From: Pseudomonas akapageensis
Lineage (GTDB): Bacteria; Pseudomonadota; Gammaproteobacteria; Pseudomonadales; Pseudomonadaceae
NCBI RefSeq assembly: GCF_011355085.1
Contig: NZ_VXCP01000002.1
Coordinates: 248,001 to 312,000, forward strand
DNA length: 64,000 nucleotides
Direction of reading: 5' to 3'
Both the position numbers and the translations under genes were made by a program. Within the stretch, counting starts at the first letter, position 1; each line of letters starts with the position of its first letter. Below, one piece after another: positions 14,134 to 22,426 of this stretch. The notes beneath the pieces were generated by a model, which was not told the origin of the DNA, did not search any database, and saw only the letters and a program-made list of their open reading frames with translations.

Positions 14134-14159
14134 AAAACCCATCCCCGGATGGGTTTTTT
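14134..14159. terminator. Bidirectional rho-independent terminator between dctA and sprT
   Basis: AAAAACCCATCC pairs with GGATGGGTTTTT, with a T-run on each strand, so it can serve both dctA (plus) and sprT (minus). Confidence 0.85.
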
Positions 14160-14164
14160 AATGC

Positions 14165-14659
14165 CTACTCAACCCGTGTCTCGCCACTGAACACCAGGGT
14201 ACTGCGACACCGCCGACACAAATACCGCCGCCCCTTGCGCACCAACCCATGGCGCTGGGCCGAAAACGGGAAATCACTACCCGCACACGGGCAGCGATAG
14301 ATATACCGCGTCACGCTGCGCCGCTTGACTGCATAGTTGTGGCAACGATGGGGCGGCAGCTCATACACCCCGCGCATGATCAGTTGCCATTCTTCGCCAT
14401 GGGGCTGGATGCTGTCGCCAAACAGCTGATGGGCCACCAGGTGTGCCACCTCGTGGGCCACGGTCTGCTTGAGGAAGTCTTCGCTGTTTTCGCGGTACAG
14501 CTGCGGGTTGAAACGCAGCAGGTTCTCGTGCAGATGGGCGACGCCGGCTTTCTGGCCGCGCAGTTTGAGGCTGACTTGCGGGCGCTTGAAAGGGCGTTTG
14601 AAAAAGGCTTCGGCTTGCTGGAAACAGGTTTCGACGCGGGAATTGAGTAGCTCGGGCAT
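14165..14659 (-). CDS. sprT: SprT-family zinc metalloprotease-like protein
   Basis: A 164-residue protein of the SprT family. The zinc/catalytic motif HEVAHLVAH lies near residue 70, and a C-terminal zinc ribbon is suggested by YRCPC and later LCRRC. The eukaryotic relative (Spartan) cuts DNA-protein crosslinks; the bacterial role is poorly known. The start at 14659 gives MPELLNSR and has GGAG about 11 bp upstream; the frame is open 27 codons further back, but the family length supports the shorter form. Confidence 0.88.
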   Translation of the reverse strand: MPELLNSRVETCFQQAEAFFKRPFKRPQVSLKLRGQKAGVAHLHENLLRFNPQLYRENSEDFLKQTVAHEVAHLVAHQLFGDSIQPHGEEWQLIMRGVYELPPHRCHNYAVKRRSVTRYIYRCPCAGSDFPFSAQRHGLVRKGRRYLCRRCRSTLVFSGETRVE

Positions 14660-14788
14660 TGATGATGACACTCCAGATTCGGCGATTATGCCGCAACCCC
14701 GATGGCCTGCCGAGACGTTTGCCGCCCAATGGTCATGCACACAGTATCAGGCCGCCTTGCGGCGGCCCGATGTTCACAGCCCTAGTCT

Positions 14789-15388
14789 CTAGTTAGTGTA
14801 GACAGGCCCTACGCCCAGCCCCCAGACGATCACCGTGAAGGCCATGATGGCCACCAGAACCACCAGCCCGACGGCCAGCACGGAACTGGAGAACAGGAAG
14901 CCTTCATCGGAGGGAATGTTCATGAATGTCGGCAGGCCGACATACAGCAGGTACACCGTGTAGCAAATCGCGGCGGTACCTACGATCATCCCCAGCCAGA
15001 GGTGTGGGTAGAGCGCCGCCAGACCCCCGACGAACAGCGGGGTGGCGGTATAGGTTGCAAATGCGATGCAGCGGGCCATGCTTGGGTTGGCGTCGTAGGT
15101 GCGTGCCATCCAGTGAATGAACGCCCCCATGACCGCAACACCGCCGAGCATGGCAAGGTAGGACATGACCGTCATCCAGATCGCACTTTCCTGCGTCAGC
15201 ATGACCGGTGCGCGATTACCGATGACCCAGCCGACCTGGGTGGTACCGATGAACGCTGATACCGCCGGGATAGCCGCCAGTATCAGGGTATGGGTGAGAT
15301 ACATGTGGCTGATGCTTTCCTCCTCGCCACGTATTTCTCTCCATTCTTGATCGGGATGGGTGAAAAGCCCCAGAACGTGGTGGATCAT
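14789..15388 (-). CDS. Yip1-domain inner-membrane protein
   Basis: A 199-residue protein with about five hydrophobic helices. The N-terminal LGLFTHPDQEWREI segment is typical of bacterial Yip1-family proteins, which precede the helices with a short amphipathic region. The function is unknown. AAGGAG precedes the ATG at 15388. It is divergent from ttcA. Confidence 0.8.
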   Translation of the reverse strand: MIHHVLGLFTHPDQEWREIRGEEESISHMYLTHTLILAAIPAVSAFIGTTQVGWVIGNRAPVMLTQESAIWMTVMSYLAMLGGVAVMGAFIHWMARTYDANPSMARCIAFATYTATPLFVGGLAALYPHLWLGMIVGTAAICYTVYLLYVGLPTFMNIPSDEGFLFSSSVLAVGLVVLVAIMAFTVIVWGLGVGPVYTN

Positions 15389-15658
15389 GCCAGTCACTCC
15401 TTTCGTCGTCGCCATCGCCCCCCAGTGGAGCGCTTACGGGCCAACAGGCCGAAGTAAGAATCAGGCCAGACTATTTTGAATGGCCGTACGCCCAGTATAG
15501 GAAAGGACTTTGCGGAAATTACCCGGGCTTTTAGAGCAAATCGCGCTGACAACGTCTGCTGTAAGCACCTTGTAATCTTTACCTGCACCGATCGGGTGCA
15601 TCGCAGGTCAGTTGTCCGTTGGCAGCGCTGAAGCCTTCGCCTGGGCGAACTTTGTGCG

Positions 15659-15664
15659 TAAAAT
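15659..15664 (+). promoter_or_regulatory. Candidate -10 element of the ttcA promoter
   Basis: TAAAAT lies 38 bp before the ttcA ATG; a weak -35 (TTCGCC) is 17 bp upstream. The divergent gap 15389-15702 also carries a small dyad (TGCACC and GGTGCA) but no gene. Confidence 0.4.
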
Positions 15665-15702
15665 AGCCGGCTTTTCGTCACACCTCGCGGATTTCAAGCG
15701 CT

Positions 15703-16530
15703 ATGGGCACCCTTTCGGTCAATCAGAACAAACTGCAGAAACGCCTTCGCCGGCTGGCCGGTGAAGCCGTCACCGACTACAACATGATCGAGGACGGCGA
15801 CAAGGTCATGGTCTGCCTGTCGGGCGGCAAAGACAGCTACACCATGCTCGATGTTCTGCTGCACCTGCAAAAGGTGGCGCCGATCAAGTTCGAAATCGTC
15901 GCGGTGAACATGGACCAGAAGCAGCCGGGCTTCCCCGAGCACGTGCTGCCGGCCTACCTCAAGGAACTGGGCATCGAGTACCACATCGTCGAGAAAGACA
16001 CCTACTCGGTGGTCAAGGAACTGATCCCGGAAGGCAAGACCACCTGTTCGCTGTGCTCGCGCCTGCGTCGTGGCACGCTGTACACCTTCGCCGATGAAAT
16101 CGGCGCGACCAAGATGGCCCTGGGTCACCACCGCGATGACATCGTCGAGACCTTCTTCCTTAATATGTTCTTCAACGGCTCGCTCAAGGCCATGCCACCC
16201 AAGCTGCGCGCCGACGACGGTCGCAACGTGGTGATCCGCCCGCTGGCCTACTGCTCCGAGAAGGACATCCAGGCCTATTCGGACTTCAAGGAATTCCCGA
16301 TCATCCCGTGCAACCTCTGCGGCTCCCAGGAAAACCTGCAGCGCCAGGTGGTCAAGGACATGCTGGTGGAGTGGGAGCGCAAGTCGCCAGGCCGTACCGA
16401 GAGCATCTTCCGCGGCCTGCAGAACGTGGTGCCGTCGCAACTGGCCGACCGCAACCTGTTCGACTTCGTCAACCTGCGCATCGACGAGAACGCCACCCCG
16501 CGTTTCCTCGATGTGCTGAACATCGGCTGA
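15703..16530 (+). CDS. ttcA: tRNA 2-thiocytidine(32) synthetase TtcA
   Basis: A 275-residue ATP-dependent enzyme that thiolates C32 of certain tRNAs. The PP-loop [10 protein letters not shown] (near residue 45) binds ATP, and two C-x2-C pairs (CSLC near 117 and CNLC near 205) hold an oxygen-sensitive Fe-S cluster as in E. coli TtcA. Length is somewhat shorter than the enterobacterial enzyme (~311 aa). It starts [10 protein letters not shown] at 15703. Confidence 0.95.
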   Translation: MGTLSVNQNKLQKRLRRLAGEAVTDYNMIEDGDKVMVCLSGGKDSYTMLDVLLHLQKVAPIKFEIVAVNMDQKQPGFPEHVLPAYLKELGIEYHIVEKDTYSVVKELIPEGKTTCSLCSRLRRGTLYTFADEIGATKMALGHHRDDIVETFFLNMFFNGSLKAMPPKLRADDGRNVVIRPLAYCSEKDIQAYSDFKEFPIIPCNLCGSQENLQRQVVKDMLVEWERKSPGRTESIFRGLQNVVPSQLADRNLFDFVNLRIDENATPRFLDVLNIG

Positions 16531-16597
16531 TCGACCGCAGGGTTGCCCTTGTAAAATCCTGATAGAAAATGGCCCGTCCCTGAGCCAGCCATAAAGG

Positions 16598-16623
16598 CGT
16601 GATTGCACCATACTGCAATCGCG
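16598..16623. promoter_or_regulatory. Dyad upstream of the ynb-like operon
   Basis: CGTGATTGCA and TGCAATCGCG are inverted repeats with one mismatch and a 6-bp spacer, 28 bp before the predicted TTG start. Possible use: operator or leader hairpin for the six-gene operon. A weak TTGCCC/GAAAAT promoter lies just upstream. Confidence 0.45.
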
Positions 16624-16650
16624 TCTTCATTCGGGCAGGACGGGTCGACC

Positions 16651-17271
16651 TTGATTTCCATCTATCAACTCAAGCCACGCTTCCAGAATCTGCTGCGCCC
16701 CCTGGTGCGGCGCTGGTACGAGCGCGGGGTGACGGCCAACCAGGTCACCCTGGGCGCGTGCCTCGGCTCGCTGCTGGTGGGCGCGCTGGTCGCCGGATTT
16801 GCCAGCACCGCCTGGATGTTCGCCTTGATCCCCCTGTGGATGCTCCTGCGCATGGCGTTCAATGCCATCGACGGCATGCTGGCGCGTGAATTCGGCCAGC
16901 AATCGCAACTCGGCGCCTACCTCAACGAATTGACCGATGTCATTGCCGACACCGCGTTGATCCTGCCTTTCGCCTTTATCGCCGGCGTCAGCCCCTGGCC
17001 AGTCGCCGGGGTCATCCTGCTTGCCATGCTCAGTGAATACACCGGTGTGTTGGGGCCGATGGTGGGGGCTTCGAGGCGTTATGACGGCCCCATGGGCAAA
17101 AGCGACCGTGCCTTTTGCCTGGGTGTGTTGGCTATTGCCGTGGCGGCTGGCTGGATCACCGCCTTGTGGATCGAGGTGGTGTTGCTGGTGATCTGCGCGT
17201 TGTTGCTCTACACCCTATTCAATCGTGTCCGTCAGGGCCTGGCCGAGGCGGCAGGCAACAGTCAGCCATAA
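16651..17271 (+). CDS. CDP-alcohol phosphatidyltransferase family protein, YnbA-like
   Basis: A 206-residue inner-membrane enzyme that should transfer a phosphatidyl group from CDP-diacylglycerol to an alcohol. About six helices are visible. The family motif is present but changed: NAIDGMLAR, eight residues, then GAYLNELTD. Asn replaces the first and the third of four conserved Asp. As I recall, E. coli YnbA shows the same changes. TTG at 16651 (MISIYQLKPRF) is my start because the homologous part begins there; ribosome-site support is weak. It is first in a six-gene operon, with the next gene 12 bp away. The alcohol acceptor is unknown. Confidence 0.82.
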   Translation: MISIYQLKPRFQNLLRPLVRRWYERGVTANQVTLGACLGSLLVGALVAGFASTAWMFALIPLWMLLRMAFNAIDGMLAREFGQQSQLGAYLNELTDVIADTALILPFAFIAGVSPWPVAGVILLAMLSEYTGVLGPMVGASRRYDGPMGKSDRAFCLGVLAIAVAAGWITALWIEVVLLVICALLLYTLFNRVRQGLAEAAGNSQP

Positions 17272-17283
17272 GGAGAGAGCTGG

Positions 17284-19041
17284 ATGCGCCAAGCACAGGA
17301 ATGCCGCTTCAATACCCATGATGGCGTAGCACTTTATTATCGATATTGGCCTGCCAGCGATCAGCCGGCGCCTGCACAGCGGCGTGGCGTGCTGTTGTTT
17401 CACCGGGGGCACGAGCATTCCGGGCGCATTGCCCACCTGGTCGATGAACTGGACATGCCCGATGTCGAGTTCTTTGCCTGGGACGCCCGCGGGCATGGGC
17501 AATCCCCTGGCGCGCGTGGCGACAGTCCGAGTTTTGCCGCCAGCGTTCGCGATGTGCAGACCTTTATCGACCACCTGCAAACCGAACATGACCTGGCCCA
17601 GGAGCAACTGGCGGTGATCGCGCAAAGCGTCGGCGCGGTGCTGGTGGCGACCTGGGCCCACGACTATGCGCCGAGCATTCGCGCGCTGGTGCTGGCCTCG
17701 CCGGCCTTCAAGGTCAAGCTCTACGTTCCCTTCGCCCGTTCGGGGTTGGGTTTGATGCGCAAGCTGCGGGGCAACTTTTTCGTCAACAGCTATGTGAAAG
17801 CCGGATTTCTCAGCCATGACCCGGAGCGCATTGCCTCGTACGACAGTGATCCGCTGATCACCAGGGCCATCTCGGTGAACGTATTGCTGGGGCTGTACGA
17901 GGCAGCCGATCGCGTAGTGGCCGATGCCGAGGCCATCCGGGTTCCCACCCAATTGCTGATTTCGGGTTCCGACTTCGTCGTGCATCGCGGCCCTCAGGAA
18001 CGTTTCTTCGAGCGCCTGGGCACCCAGCGTAAAGAGAAGCACATCCTCCCCGGTTTCTTTCACGACACCCTCGGCGAGCGCGACCGTCACCTGGCCGTTC
18101 AGCGCGCCCGGCGCTTCATCCTGCAGAACTTCGAACAGCCAACACCCCAGTCGTCATTGCTCGATGCCGATCGCATCGGCTCCACCTGTGCCGAGTCCGA
18201 AACCCTGGCGGCACCCCTGCCGCACAATTCATTGGGCGACTTGTACTGGCGTGCGACCCGAGCCGGGATGCGATTGGGCAGCCGGGTTTCGGCCGGGGTC
18301 AAACTGGGCTTCGAAACCGGCTTCGACTCCGGCAGCACCCTGGATTACGTCTACCGTAACCAGCCCACCGGGCACACGGCAGTCGGCAAAATGATCGATA
18401 GCAACTATTTGCAGTCGATCGGCTGGCGCGGCATTCGCCAGCGCAAACTGCATGTCGAAGAACTGCTGCGCCTGGCCATGGCCCGGCTGCGCGAGCAGGG
18501 CAGGGCCGTGCACATCGTCGACATCGCTGCCGGCCACGGGCGTTACATTCTCGAGGCGCTGCAGGGTGTCGAACCGTTGCCCGAATCGATCCTGCTGCGT
18601 GACTACAGCGATATCAATGTGCGCGATGGCACTGCCTTGATCGAGGAAAAAGGGCTTGGTCACATCGCCCGTTTCGTCAAGGGCGACGCCTTCGACCGGG
18701 CCGACCTGGCCAGTTTGTCACCCCGGCCGAGCCTGGCGGTGGTGTCTGGCTTGTATGAGCTGTTCTCCGATAACCGGCAAGTCGGCCAATCCCTGGCCGG
18801 GCTTGGCGATGCCTGCGAGCCGGGCGGTTATCTGATCTACACCGGGCAACCCTGGCATCCGCAACTGCAATTGATTGCCCGGGCCCTGACCAGCCATCGC
18901 GAAGGACAGGCCTGGGTCATGCGCCGCCGTAGTCAGGTCGAAATGGATCAACTGGTGCAGGCAGCGGGCTTTCGCAAGATCACCCAGCGCATCGACGAGT
19001 GGGGGATCTTCAGCGTGTCCCTGGCTCAGCGGGTCGAATGA
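17284..19041 (+). CDS. Alpha/beta hydrolase - SAM methyltransferase fusion, YnbC-like
   Basis: A 585-residue two-domain protein. Residues 1-290 are a Hydrolase_4-like (monoacylglycerol lipase-like) domain with nucleophile motif AQSVG (Ser near 116; the usual first Gly is Ala), an acid in SGSDF near 227 and His in GFFHDTLG near 260. Residues 380-585 are a class I methyltransferase with the SAM-binding motif VDIAAGHGRY near 413. This architecture is that of E. coli YnbC, whose reaction is not established. The gene overlaps the next by 4 bp. Plausible roles are lipid deacylation and head-group methylation, both inferred. Confidence 0.85.
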   Translation: MRQAQECRFNTHDGVALYYRYWPASDQPAPAQRRGVLLFHRGHEHSGRIAHLVDELDMPDVEFFAWDARGHGQSPGARGDSPSFAASVRDVQTFIDHLQTEHDLAQEQLAVIAQSVGAVLVATWAHDYAPSIRALVLASPAFKVKLYVPFARSGLGLMRKLRGNFFVNSYVKAGFLSHDPERIASYDSDPLITRAISVNVLLGLYEAADRVVADAEAIRVPTQLLISGSDFVVHRGPQERFFERLGTQRKEKHILPGFFHDTLGERDRHLAVQRARRFILQNFEQPTPQSSLLDADRIGSTCAESETLAAPLPHNSLGDLYWRATRAGMRLGSRVSAGVKLGFETGFDSGSTLDYVYRNQPTGHTAVGKMIDSNYLQSIGWRGIRQRKLHVEELLRLAMARLREQGRAVHIVDIAAGHGRYILEALQGVEPLPESILLRDYSDINVRDGTALIEEKGLGHIARFVKGDAFDRADLASLSPRPSLAVVSGLYELFSDNRQVGQSLAGLGDACEPGGYLIYTGQPWHPQLQLIARALTSHREGQAWVMRRRSQVEMDQLVQAAGFRKITQRIDEWGIFSVSLAQRVE

Positions 19042-20405
19042 TGAAAACGGCAGCGCTGGCCCGCGAGCCCGGCCTGTGGAAACACGCTGTGCTCTGGCTG
19101 CTGGTGTTGGCACCGTTCTTTTTCGCCAGTTACGGCTTTGCTACCTGGTACACGGCCCGGCGCGCCGAAGTGCCCAGCCTGGTCTTTGCCTGGGAAGCGC
19201 ATATGCCGTTCTGGGCCTGGACCATCGTGCCCTATTGGTCGATCGACCTGCTGTACGGTTTTTCCCTGTTGCTGTGCCTGAGTCGTCGTGAACTCAACTA
19301 TCACGCCTTGCGCCTGCTCAGCGCCCAGCTGATTGCAGTCAGCTGCTTTCTGCTCTGGCCCTTGCGCTTTACCTTCGAACGCCCGGAAATGAGCGGGGTG
19401 TTCGGCTGGCTGTTCGAGGTGCTGGCCGGCTTCGACAAGCCTTTCAACCAGGCGCCGTCGTTGCATATCGCGCTGTTGGTGGTGCTGTGGGTTTGTTACA
19501 GCCGGCATAGCCGGGGTGTGTGGCGCGTATTGGTGCATTCGTGGTTCGCCTTGATCGGTATTTCCGTACTCACCACCTGGCAACATCATTTCATTGACCT
19601 GCCCACCGGCGCGTTGGCGGGCTGGTTCTGTGTCTGGCTCTGGCCGGATGATCGGCCCAGCCCCTTGCTCAGCGGGCGCCTGACATCTGATTCCAGGCGC
19701 CTGCGACTGGCGCTGTATTACGGGGTGGGCGCGGTGTTCTGCAGCTTGCCGGCATTCATGCTGGGCGGCGCCTGGCTATGGTTGCTGTGGCCGGGGGTGG
19801 CCTTGCTGATGGTCGCCTTGAACTATCTCTATTTCGGTGCGGCGGGTTTTCAGAAGCAGGCCGACGGCCGCTTGAGCGCCGCTGCCACCTGGCTCTTTGC
19901 CCCTTATCTGGCGGCGGCCTGGCTCAATTCACGCTGGTGGACTCGCCGCCAGCCAGAGCCGGACCGGGTTTGCGCCGATGTCTGGCTGGGGCGCATGCCG
20001 GCGCGACAGCAGCTGCAAAAGGGGCCTTTCAAGGCTGTGGTCGACCTGTGCGCGGAGCTGCCCCTCGATGCCCGCGAATACCCCTATCGTTCGATCGCCT
20101 TGCTGGACCTGTGCGTGCCCAGTGCCCAAAACTGCCTGCGAGCGGCCAAGGCCATCGAAGCCTTGCGTGCCCACGGCCCCTTGCTGGTCTGTTGTGCGCT
20201 GGGTTATTCGCGCAGCGCAACAGCGGTGAGTGCCTGGCTCTTGCACAGCGGTCGGGCGAGCAGTGTCGAACTGGCTGTCGCCCGGGTCACGGCTGCGCGC
20301 CCTACGGTCGTCCTGCACCCGGCGCATCGGCAGGCACTGGAGGCGATGCAGCGCCTCGATGAACCTGCGCCCCCATCAACCTTGAAGGACCTCCATGCCC
20401 ACTGA
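19038..20405 (+). CDS. PAP2 - dual-specificity phosphatase fusion, YnbD-like
   Basis: A 455-residue membrane protein. The N-terminal ~300 residues hold several helices and a PAP2 lipid phosphatase core: a KPFNQAPSLH segment (motif 2, PSLH in place of PSGH) and WQHHFIDLPTG (motif 3, His and Asp). The last ~150 residues are a dual-specificity (protein-tyrosine type) phosphatase with CALGYSR (C-x5-R, Cys near residue 386). The combined architecture matches E. coli YnbD. A phosphatidyl-alcohol-phosphate phosphatase role is reasonable but unproven. It starts at the first of two ATG codons overlapping the previous stop and overlaps the next gene by 11 bp. Confidence 0.85.
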   Translation: MMKTAALAREPGLWKHAVLWLLVLAPFFFASYGFATWYTARRAEVPSLVFAWEAHMPFWAWTIVPYWSIDLLYGFSLLLCLSRRELNYHALRLLSAQLIAVSCFLLWPLRFTFERPEMSGVFGWLFEVLAGFDKPFNQAPSLHIALLVVLWVCYSRHSRGVWRVLVHSWFALIGISVLTTWQHHFIDLPTGALAGWFCVWLWPDDRPSPLLSGRLTSDSRRLRLALYYGVGAVFCSLPAFMLGGAWLWLLWPGVALLMVALNYLYFGAAGFQKQADGRLSAAATWLFAPYLAAAWLNSRWWTRRQPEPDRVCADVWLGRMPARQQLQKGPFKAVVDLCAELPLDAREYPYRSIALLDLCVPSAQNCLRAAKAIEALRAHGPLLVCCALGYSRSATAVSAWLLHSGRASSVELAVARVTAARPTVVLHPAHRQALEAMQRLDEPAPPSTLKDLHAH

Positions 20406-20841
20406 AATGGAGCTGAAGATTGTCGCCGCGCTACTTCGCCGTGGTCGCACGCTTGATCTACTCTCACAGGCGCTGACACTGCTGGCGCTGACCTTCGGCC
20501 TGGCGCAGTTGTTGACGAGCGCTATTGTTCCTCTTAATTCGGGGCTGGTTGCGGTAGTGGTGGTATTGGGGCTCTGGCAGCTTTATTGGGCGCTCAGGGT
20601 AGGGCTGGATGCCGAGTTGTTCGAACTGATGGCTGCCGATGCGGGGCAGTTGGCCGAGCGCACCCAGGCGTTGGACCAGGCCTTGATACGACTGAATTTT
20701 CAACAAGACGAGCGCGCGGGACGCGCCTGGCCCGAACGTCAGCAGGGAGCACTACGGCTGTTGCGGTATCAGGCTTTGCTGGTCGGTGCGCAGGTAGTGG
20801 TGCTGTTGGCCGGCATCCTGATTTTTCCTTGGCTTGGATAA
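20395..20841 (+). CDS. Small membrane protein of unknown function in the ynb-like operon
   Basis: A 148-residue protein I do not recognise. Hydrophobic helices lie near residues 22-44, 46-66 and 125-147, separated by a polar, Leu/Gln/Glu-rich stretch likely to be an amphipathic or coiled helix. It starts inside the previous gene and follows an AAGGAC ribosome site. It has no evident counterpart in E. coli ynbABCD. It may be an accessory or assembly subunit. Confidence 0.7.
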   Translation: MPTEMELKIVAALLRRGRTLDLLSQALTLLALTFGLAQLLTSAIVPLNSGLVAVVVVLGLWQLYWALRVGLDAELFELMAADAGQLAERTQALDQALIRLNFQQDERAGRAWPERQQGALRLLRYQALLVGAQVVVLLAGILIFPWLG

Positions 20842-20860
20842 CAATAAAAAAGGCGCGTTC

Positions 20861-21481
20861 ATGTTCGAGTCCCTGGTTGCCCTGGGTATTACCGTCGCTG
20901 CACGAACCATTACCGGTGCGCGCAGCCTTTGGCTGGGCAGCAGCCCGCAAGCGGTGCAGCGCATCTACTTTGCCAATCACAGCAGTCACGGCGACTTCGT
21001 GCTGTTGTGGGCCTCCCTGCCACCCGCGCTGCGTCGCAATACGCGACCGGTGGCGGGCGCCGATTACTGGCAGAAAAGCCCGATCCGCCGTTACATCATC
21101 AACCGAGTATTCAACGGCGTACTGATCGACCGCGACTCGAGCGACCCCGCCTATGACCCGCTGCAGCCGATGCTCAAAGCGCTCGAGGCCGGGGACTCAT
21201 TGATCATTTTTCCCGAGGGTACGCGCAACCTGGAGGATGGCTTGCTGCCGTTCAAGAGCGGGATCTATCACCTGGCCTGGCGCTGCCGGCAGGTCGAACT
21301 GATTCCGGTCTGGATCGCCAACCTCAACCGGGTCATGCCCAAGGGCAGGGTCCTGCCGTTACCGCTGTTGTGCACGACCAGTTTCGGCGCGCCCCTGCAA
21401 CTGGAATACGGTGAAAGCAAAGAAGACTTTCTTTCTCGCAGCCGCGAAGCGCTGCTGGCCCTCGACCCAGAGCAGCACTAA
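20861..21481 (+). CDS. 1-acylglycerol-3-phosphate O-acyltransferase family protein (PlsC-like)
   Basis: A 206-residue acyltransferase expected to make phosphatidic acid from lysophosphatidic acid. The catalytic H-x4-D box is NHSSHGD near residue 38, and the substrate-binding FPEGTR motif is near 115. It is not the housekeeping PlsC in context. The ATG at 20861 follows an AGGCG sequence; an ATG in the same frame 27 bp upstream is less likely. Its stop TAA shares a base with the next ATG. Confidence 0.85.
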   Translation: MFESLVALGITVAARTITGARSLWLGSSPQAVQRIYFANHSSHGDFVLLWASLPPALRRNTRPVAGADYWQKSPIRRYIINRVFNGVLIDRDSSDPAYDPLQPMLKALEAGDSLIIFPEGTRNLEDGLLPFKSGIYHLAWRCRQVELIPVWIANLNRVMPKGRVLPLPLLCTTSFGAPLQLEYGESKEDFLSRSREALLALDPEQH

Positions 21482-22413
21482 TGGACAAGCAGACGCAGAT
21501 GTTATTCGCCGGTATCGGCGCCATCCTGATCCTGGCCTCGGTGATCGGTCGGGTGCTCAAGTGGCGTTCGGGCGGTACCCCCAACCCGGTCATCGACAAC
21601 CTCAACGCCCGGATCAACGCCTGGTGGGTGATGGTCCTGGTGATCGGCATCGCTTTCTGGCTGGGACAGTGGGCGGTGATCCTGCTGTTTTACGCGGTGT
21701 CCTTCTACGCCTTGCGCGAATTCCTGACCCTGACGCCGACCCGCCGCAGCGACTACCCCGCGTTGGTGGCAGCCTTCTACCTGGCGCTGCCGTTGCAGTA
21801 CCTGTTGATTGCCGCGGACTGGTACGGGCTGTTCTCGATTTTCATCCCGGTCTATGTATTCCTGCTGTTGCCGATCCTGGCATCGCTGGGTGGCGACACC
21901 ACGCGTTTCCTCGAGCGTGCTTCGAAAGTACAGTGGGGGTTGATGATCGCAGTGTTCTGCGTGTCCTTCGTGCCGGCCTTGCTGACCCTGGATATCGCCG
22001 GTTTCGAGGGGCGCAATCTGTTGTTGATCGCCTACCTGGTGATCGTCGTGCAGCTGTCGGACGTGTTGCAGTACGTCTGTGGCAAGTTGTTCGGCAAGCG
22101 CAAGATCGCCCCCAACCTGTCGCCGTCGAAAACCGTCGAAGGTTTCGTCGGCGGGGTCGCCCTGGCGTCGTTGATTGGCGGCTGCCTGTGGTTCATTACC
22201 CCATTCAATTTCTGGCAGTCGATGTTGATCGCTCTGCTGATCAATCTCCTGGGCTTTGCTGGTGGCATTGTCATGTCCGCGATCAAGCGCGATCGCGGCG
22301 TCAAGGACTGGGGGCACATGATCGAGGGGCACGGTGGGATGCTCGATCGGCTGGACTCGGTCTGCTTCGCCGCGCCGATCTTTTTCCACCTGGTGCGTTT
22401 CTGGTGGGCGTGA
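21481..22413 (+). CDS. CdsA-like phosphatidate cytidylyltransferase, YnbB-like
   Basis: A 310-residue inner-membrane enzyme activating phosphatidate with CTP to CDP-diacylglycerol. About eight helices are visible. The C-terminal signature is present: SPSKTVEGFVGG near 215, and later KDWGHMIEGHGGMLDRLDS. It is a second copy relative to the housekeeping cdsA, which in Pseudomonas lies beside uppS and bamA. It is the last gene of the operon and abuts a convergent gene after 13 bp. Confidence 0.88.
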   Translation: MDKQTQMLFAGIGAILILASVIGRVLKWRSGGTPNPVIDNLNARINAWWVMVLVIGIAFWLGQWAVILLFYAVSFYALREFLTLTPTRRSDYPALVAAFYLALPLQYLLIAADWYGLFSIFIPVYVFLLLPILASLGGDTTRFLERASKVQWGLMIAVFCVSFVPALLTLDIAGFEGRNLLLIAYLVIVVQLSDVLQYVCGKLFGKRKIAPNLSPSKTVEGFVGGVALASLIGGCLWFITPFNFWQSMLIALLINLLGFAGGIVMSAIKRDRGVKDWGHMIEGHGGMLDRLDSVCFAAPIFFHLVRFWWA

Positions 22414-22426
22414 GCCGCCCACCTGC

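Noticed and set aside
15560..15585. TGTAAG sequence resembling half a GacA upstream element
   Set aside because: The second half (CTTACA) is missing at the required spacing, and no sRNA-like gene with GGA repeats follows.
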